DNA of 64,000 nt from Pyronema omphalodes (Eukaryota; Ascomycota; Pezizomycetes; Pezizales; Pyronemataceae), in the NCBI GenBank assembly GCA_024516155.1, contig JAJJXM010000104.1:43684-107683 (forward strand), written 5' to 3'. The translations under genes and the position numbers were made by a program. Position 1 is the stretch's first letter, and each line of letters begins with the position of its first letter. This document shows positions 61,101-64,000 of the stretch, one piece after another. Under the pieces are notes generated by a model, which searched no databases, had not been told where the DNA came from, and was given only the letters and a program-made list of their open reading frames with translations.

Positions 61101-61808
61101 CCCATGGCTGAGTTCGCATACAACAACTCAGTCACAAGCGCAACTGGACTCTCACCCTTTTACGCCAACTATGGGTTCAACCCGAATACGAGCAACCCTT
61201 CGGCAACTGCTGTGCGCAACCCAGCCAGCAAAGCCTACGCCCACTGGATGCATACGATACACGAAGGAGCCAAGTCAGCCCTTCAAAAAACACAAGAAGG
61301 AATGAAACATTATGCAGACCAGAAACGACAGGAGGCACCAGAATACCAAGTAGGAGACTTGGTTATGTTGGATGGACGCAACATACGAACAAGACGCCCA
61401 TCGAGGAAGTTAGACCATAAACTACATGATCCCTTCCAAGTTGAAAAAGTCATCTCCCCAACAGCGGTACGACTCACGCTCCCACGAAAATGGAAGATAC
61501 ACAACGTCTTCCATAACTCTTTACTTGAGCCCTTTAGAGCAGGAACTCGGGCTCCACCAGACACAAACAGGATTTTACGGGAGGCAGATGATGTTGAGGG
61601 AAGCGAGGAATACGATATCGATGAAATCATGAGCAGCTATAAATCTGGAAATCGAGTATTGTACCTCGTTAAATGGCTAGGTTGGCCTAATAAGAAAGAC
61701 TGGACGGCAGAACCTTTCGACAACTTTTCAGTAGGAGGTCAGGAGAAGTTACGAGAGTTTCATCTCAAATACCCTGATTCTCCGAGGGACTACCAACTCA
61801 AGGATTAA
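58107..61808 (+). CDS. pol: A5 Pol polyprotein (PR-RT-RH-IN-chromodomain)
   Basis: Uninterrupted in the -1 frame, ending YQLKD with TAA at 61806-61808. Protease (LLDTGSTSALLDEGF), RT ([22 protein letters not shown]), RNase H (VETDASDFALGAV), integrase zinc finger (HDSKIAGHFGQD, SCLECQKDK), DDE core (AMDFITDLPE, VSDRDSRFTS, DGQTERLNQ) and chromodomain (YDIDEIMSSYKSGNRVLYLVKW) are all seen. Small oddities include YCRF for YRRF after RT and SSDHQN for YSDHQN in RNase H. Expression is compromised by the upstream gag stop rather than by damage in pol itself. Confidence 0.92.
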   Translation, partial: FLRSSRVASPEEEECTSDAGNIICCGTKRKSTDNLESIKTKNRRTDNGTSSKGITKDALIPPYHGKRPRINMVLDWSKNKFRTVRVLLDTGSTSALLDEGFVRTHKIPTVKRDQPLQIRNFNNEVVAGAGEFFTVPFMLQHNQHFAAESFEVAPLDSDCDVILPYWWMAKHQPCNMWGDSNNISFTTTRCIEHCTKAQDSTFSLKVDRRVLDHPEASVIGHISAVATKEELSEALQQVPEKFRKWINIMTKEAADKRPEHKPYDHAIDLKEGEAPPWGPVYALNEVELETLREWLKEMLRTGKIRPSKSPAAAPILFVPKPHGRGLRLCVDYRGINKITIANRYPLPLMSELQDRVRGAKFFTKLDLKNGYHLIRIKEGDEWKTAFRCRYGLHEFLVMPFGLSNAPATFQDMMNHIFRDMLDEGVIAYIDDVLIYAETEEEHDKLVKEVLKRLEENGLVISPEKCVWGTNKVEFLGYIISEKGIEMAKDKVETVLVWEPPKSLNETQGFLGFANCYCRFIKDFSRICRPLTESTKGDAKKWEWTVAMELAFDELKQRFTKAPRLGHFDPKKVCIVETDASDFALGAVLSQKGEDGKLHPIAFHSRKFTPAEINYEIHDKELLAIVDSFKIWRRYLEGAMHTVQVSSDHQNLEYFTTTKVLNRRQARWAQELAGIDFKIFYRPGNKNGKPDALSRRPEFRPEKGGGEDQPITTILHKEHFASISAISSGGEGTSFIVSSARLNSIPSVKWSGEFLKMVKGAGELDENYQKAAKRIKDPLTIEDGIIYRKEKLWVPKDLVNMVLESEHDSKIAGHFGQDNTIELIRRNLWWPKMDENIIEYIQSCLECQKDKTARHEKYGMLQPLELTYAPWQSIAMDFITDLPESNGCDQLWVMVDRFTKMAHFIPLHKDGKTTADLVRIFAKEIWKLHGLPKDIVSDRDSRFTSTTWEAFLGTLGIKPRMSTAFHPQTDGQTERLNQTIEAYLRSFVNHEMDDWADLLPMAEFAYNNSVTSATGLSPFYANYGFNPNTSNPSATAVRNPASKAYAHWMHTIHEGAKSALQKTQEGMKHYADQKRQEAPEYQVGDLVMLDGRNIRTRRPSRKLDHKLHDPFQVEKVISPTAVRLTLPRKWKIHNVFHNSLLEPFRAGTRAPPDTNRILREADDVEGSEEYDIDEIMSSYKSGNRVLYLVKWLGWPNKKDWTAEPFDNFSVGGQEKLREFHLKYPDSPRDYQLKD

Positions 61809-61979
61809 GGCTTAATGTTTTTCCCCAAGAGGTTTTCATTAGGTCGAGTTGGTAGTAGCATGTAGGGGCTGGAGGACTACATCCATATATGATCACTAAG
61901 TCACTTGGCTGCGGCGAGGTGCGATCACAGAATGATAAGCTACTGGCTTCGGGACGAAGCTTGAACAGGGGGGAGGTGG

Positions 61980-63230
61980 TGTCACACCCTATATTGTGTG
62001 AGGATAGAATAGGTAACATGTATAACATTTAGAGAACATGACAAACTCGACAGGAGAATGAATAATAAGGTTAGTATCCCGGGCCGGAACCCCCTGAGGA
62101 GCTCCAGCTAGCCACGTCACGTGATTCGTGACTTTCCGAAAGGACCTCACCAGGATCCCGGCCCGAGGCGTCGCTACCTGTCACTCACTGTCAGTTTGGG
62201 AGGTTCACAGATGGATGGGAATGAGGAACAACTTACCTCATGGGTGTCGACTTACCCATGAGAAAACTACAGACGACGCTGATGGAGAACAGAAGACGAC
62301 GGCAAAGGAACACCTCCTTATACTTGAGGATGTGTTCCACCAAGCACGGCTACCAGAGGGCTTGCAAGAGAACTGAATTCTCAGGACCATGCAAGGCAGG
62401 CGAATAGGGTCATCCGAGGTCTGAGTTGGACGGATAGTCGCCAAAGGAAGGAGGCAGAGTCTAGTCAGCCAACAGGAGTGGAGCTCAGGACAAGGGTCAA
62501 GATTGCGTTAGCATGAGACGACGTTCTGCAGCAAGGAACACCACTCACGGAAACTGTTGGGTGGAACTGATATGACGCGACCTTAGGCCAATGACTACCA
62601 ACTGCAAGATAAGACGGCGTTTGCGTACACACCAGGGTGTAGCTGCGCGCAAGTGCGCGCAGGTGGGGCAAATGACATCACACAGGATTGTGACGGGGCA
62701 GTGCACTCCGGTAGGGCATGGTATGCCTTATGATGTCAGATTCCTTCACTCGCAATCGAGATTCTCTAGGGAGATCTATGATCAAGACGACTCATAAGAT
62801 ATATGACTCACATGTCATCATCAGAGGAGTCACTGCATTATGCGCTCAAGTGGAGTCACCCTCCACTAGACGCTTAACCCCAACACCTGATTGGAAGGTG
62901 TGGTAGCACCGCGAGGAATGTCAAGGATTAATCTGACAGGAGGTCATTATGCAAGTGAGCAATGAATATAATTGCGCACATAGCATGATGCGCGCCATCG
63001 GTAGATTTGTCAAAGGATTGACTCACGTCTTATCTCCTGAGCTTAGTTTGGAAGTTGGTTCCCTTGGGAAGTCTGGGCGAACTTGTAGACAAAAGTCCAT
63101 AAAAGACCCTAAGTCTTCCCACCGCCTCCTCCAGCATCAGCAACTTGATCTCTTGTTACGACGTTACCATTTTACACCAAGTACCTCAGGACGAGACCCT
63201 TAAGTTTATTCGGCCTGTGATCGATTAGTT
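61980..63230 (+). repeat. A5 3' LTR up to the LINE insertion
   Basis: 1251 bp, matching the net 1252 bp of the 5' LTR before its LINE. It ends at GATTAGTT (63223-63230), the identical nucleotide where L1 sits in the 5' LTR. Confidence 0.9.
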
Positions 63231-64000
63231 TACCTCTCGGTCGAAGGTTGCACAGCCTCCTCTATTGCTTTTACTCTTACTTCTTCTCCTTTGCTTGGGA
63301 ACACAATGTCCCAGCAAAAGATCCCCATTTTATTCACAAACCAACAACAGCAACGCTCCGCCTCTGCTGCCCCCGCCGTCTCCCTCACTCAGCCCCCTCA
63401 GTCTGACACATTCTCTCCTGCTCCTCTCCGCTACGCAACTCCAGTACCCCAACGCATCATCGCTACCGGCACTAGCTCCCCACGCAAGCGCCTCAACAAC
63501 ACTGCTCCGGACGACATCAACCGCCCCATCATGTTTGACACCATCAACCCCACCTTCCTGAACCAGATTCTTGCCCGCTTTGACCGCATGGAAAACGCCT
63601 TCGCCAACGCCCACAATGCCAGCGCTAACCGTATCGCCCAGCTTGAACGTCACGTCACCGGACTCACCAACCAAATCCGGAAACTCCAGCCTGCCAACAC
63701 AAAGACCCCCGGGAAAGCATCAGCCGAACAGGGACGTTTCACCGCCCCCGCGCCCACCCCTGCCGTACCCCTCTACCAGCCCACCCCCCTTAGCAACCCT
63801 GCCAACGCCTGGTACAATGAGCAGTCCCTCGCTTCTAGGCTCTCTGCCACTATCGAAGAAAAACCATTCATTACAGTTAGGGCCAAGAAAGACAAGAAAG
63901 CCCCTACCACCTTGATTCCGAAAGCTCTCCCACGAGTCGACCGGGAGGTTATCATTACCCTGGAGGAAAAGCTCACCGATGCCGACACCACAGCCAACCA
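63231..64000 (+). mobile_element. L2: second LINE, runs off the window
   Basis: Starts TACCTCTCGG where L1 starts TACTCTCGA, then has a diverged 5' leader and ORF1. The sequence is clearly a different lineage from L1, so it is an independent insertion at the same LTR position. Confidence 0.8.
63306..64000 (+). CDS. L2 ORF1 protein, N-terminal part
   Basis: Open from ATG 63306 (MSQQKIPILFTNQQ) to the window edge, 231 codons. It aligns with L1 ORF1 in order: a Pro/Ser-rich start with RKR, a coiled-coil-like part (FDRMENAFANAHNASANRIAQLERHV), the linker, and then the diagnostic IPKALPRVDREVIITLEE. Identity outside these blocks is low. The zinc-knuckle part would be beyond the window. Confidence 0.8.
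   Translation, partial: MSQQKIPILFTNQQQQRSASAAPAVSLTQPPQSDTFSPAPLRYATPVPQRIIATGTSSPRKRLNNTAPDDINRPIMFDTINPTFLNQILARFDRMENAFANAHNASANRIAQLERHVTGLTNQIRKLQPANTKTPGKASAEQGRFTAPAPTPAVPLYQPTPLSNPANAWYNEQSLASRLSATIEEKPFITVRAKKDKKAPTTLIPKALPRVDREVIITLEEKLTDADTTAN

Larger units (their letters stand above)
52119..64000 (+). mobile_element. A5: family-A alpha chromovirus with three later inserts
   Basis: 5' LTR in three pieces (52119-52289, 52819-53899, 55698-55802), gag, pol, 3' LTR from 61980. Inserts are a solo C LTR, LINE L1 and LINE L2; L2 runs off the window. The left flank is AGGGG within a G-rich C LTR site. The stretch 61809-61979 is 3' untranslated sequence ending in the polypurine tract GGGGGGAGGTGG. 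Confidence 0.92.

Noticed and set aside
1..64000. RIP-type (repeat-induced point mutation) decay.
   Set aside because: Only isolated C-to-T nonsense changes were seen. Copies are near-identical with long open frames, unlike heavy RIP. A quantitative RIP index was not computed.

Overview
The window is a dense nest of retrotransposons from a eukaryote, most likely a filamentous fungus and probably a basidiomycete. I see no host gene, rRNA, tRNA or CRISPR. The evidence is three families of Ty3/Gypsy LTR elements whose integrases all end in a chromodomain (chromoviruses), plus a fungal-type (Tad/I-like) LINE ORF1 with CCHC knuckles. All alignments were made by eye; host assignment and family names are inference.

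Families (local names). A: 1.36-1.41 kb LTR starting TGTCACACCC and ending GGTTCACA, with a long gag (about 715-730 aa) and pol (about 1200 aa); subtypes alpha (A1, A5) and beta (A2, A4), with A3 mixed. B: 729-790 bp LTR from TGTCACAACG to TTCTGATA, with gag, pol and a third ORF that runs into the 3' LTR (B1, B2, B3). C: 531 bp LTR from TGTCACGGCA to TCCCTGACA, with gag and pol. E: one solo LTR related to B. L: two LINE copies.

Layout. 1-11855: A1 (minus), whose 5' LTR is split by complete B1 (2983-10637, TSD GTCTC). 11856-26940: A2 (minus), whose pol is split by complete B2 (14515-22048, TSD TTGCT). 26941-30745: A3 (plus), internally deleted. 30746-52061: old element B3 (plus), left-truncated, whose ORF3 is split by C (34637-50763, TSD GCGGC). 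C carries A4 (34797-43758) in its 5' LTR and the E solo LTR (46514-47258, TSD TAGAG) in pol. 52062-52118: end of another C copy (minus) inside the B3 3' LTR. 52119-64000: A5 (plus), whose 5' LTR holds a solo C LTR (52290-52813, TSD CTCAC) and LINE L1, and whose 3' LTR holds LINE L2. Removing the inserts restores LTR lengths exactly (C 160+371=531; A1 144+1213=1357, equal to A5 171+1081+105=1357).

How the parts work. Gag forms the particle; protease, reverse transcriptase, RNase H and integrase come from pol, reached by -1 frameshifting. In B and C the signal is GGGAAAA, a 6-nt spacer and a hairpin. All three families have a primer-binding region with no tRNA-like TGG start but complementary to a stretch of their own LTR transcript, i.e. 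Tf1/sushi-like self-priming. Family B adds ORF3: it starts at a TAATG overlap with pol, has a Cys/His-rich N-terminus and ends in a transmembrane tail encoded by the first 104 bp of the 3' LTR. The same tail is recognisable, with mostly third-position changes in its core, in the diverged E LTR. This is the most interesting object here. Two diverged LINE copies sitting at the identical nucleotide of the two A5 LTRs is the second.

A4 looks structurally most complete. B1 and B2 have almost identical LTR pairs but broken pol genes; C has lost a catalytic RT aspartate; A5 has a gag stop ahead of its frameshift site.
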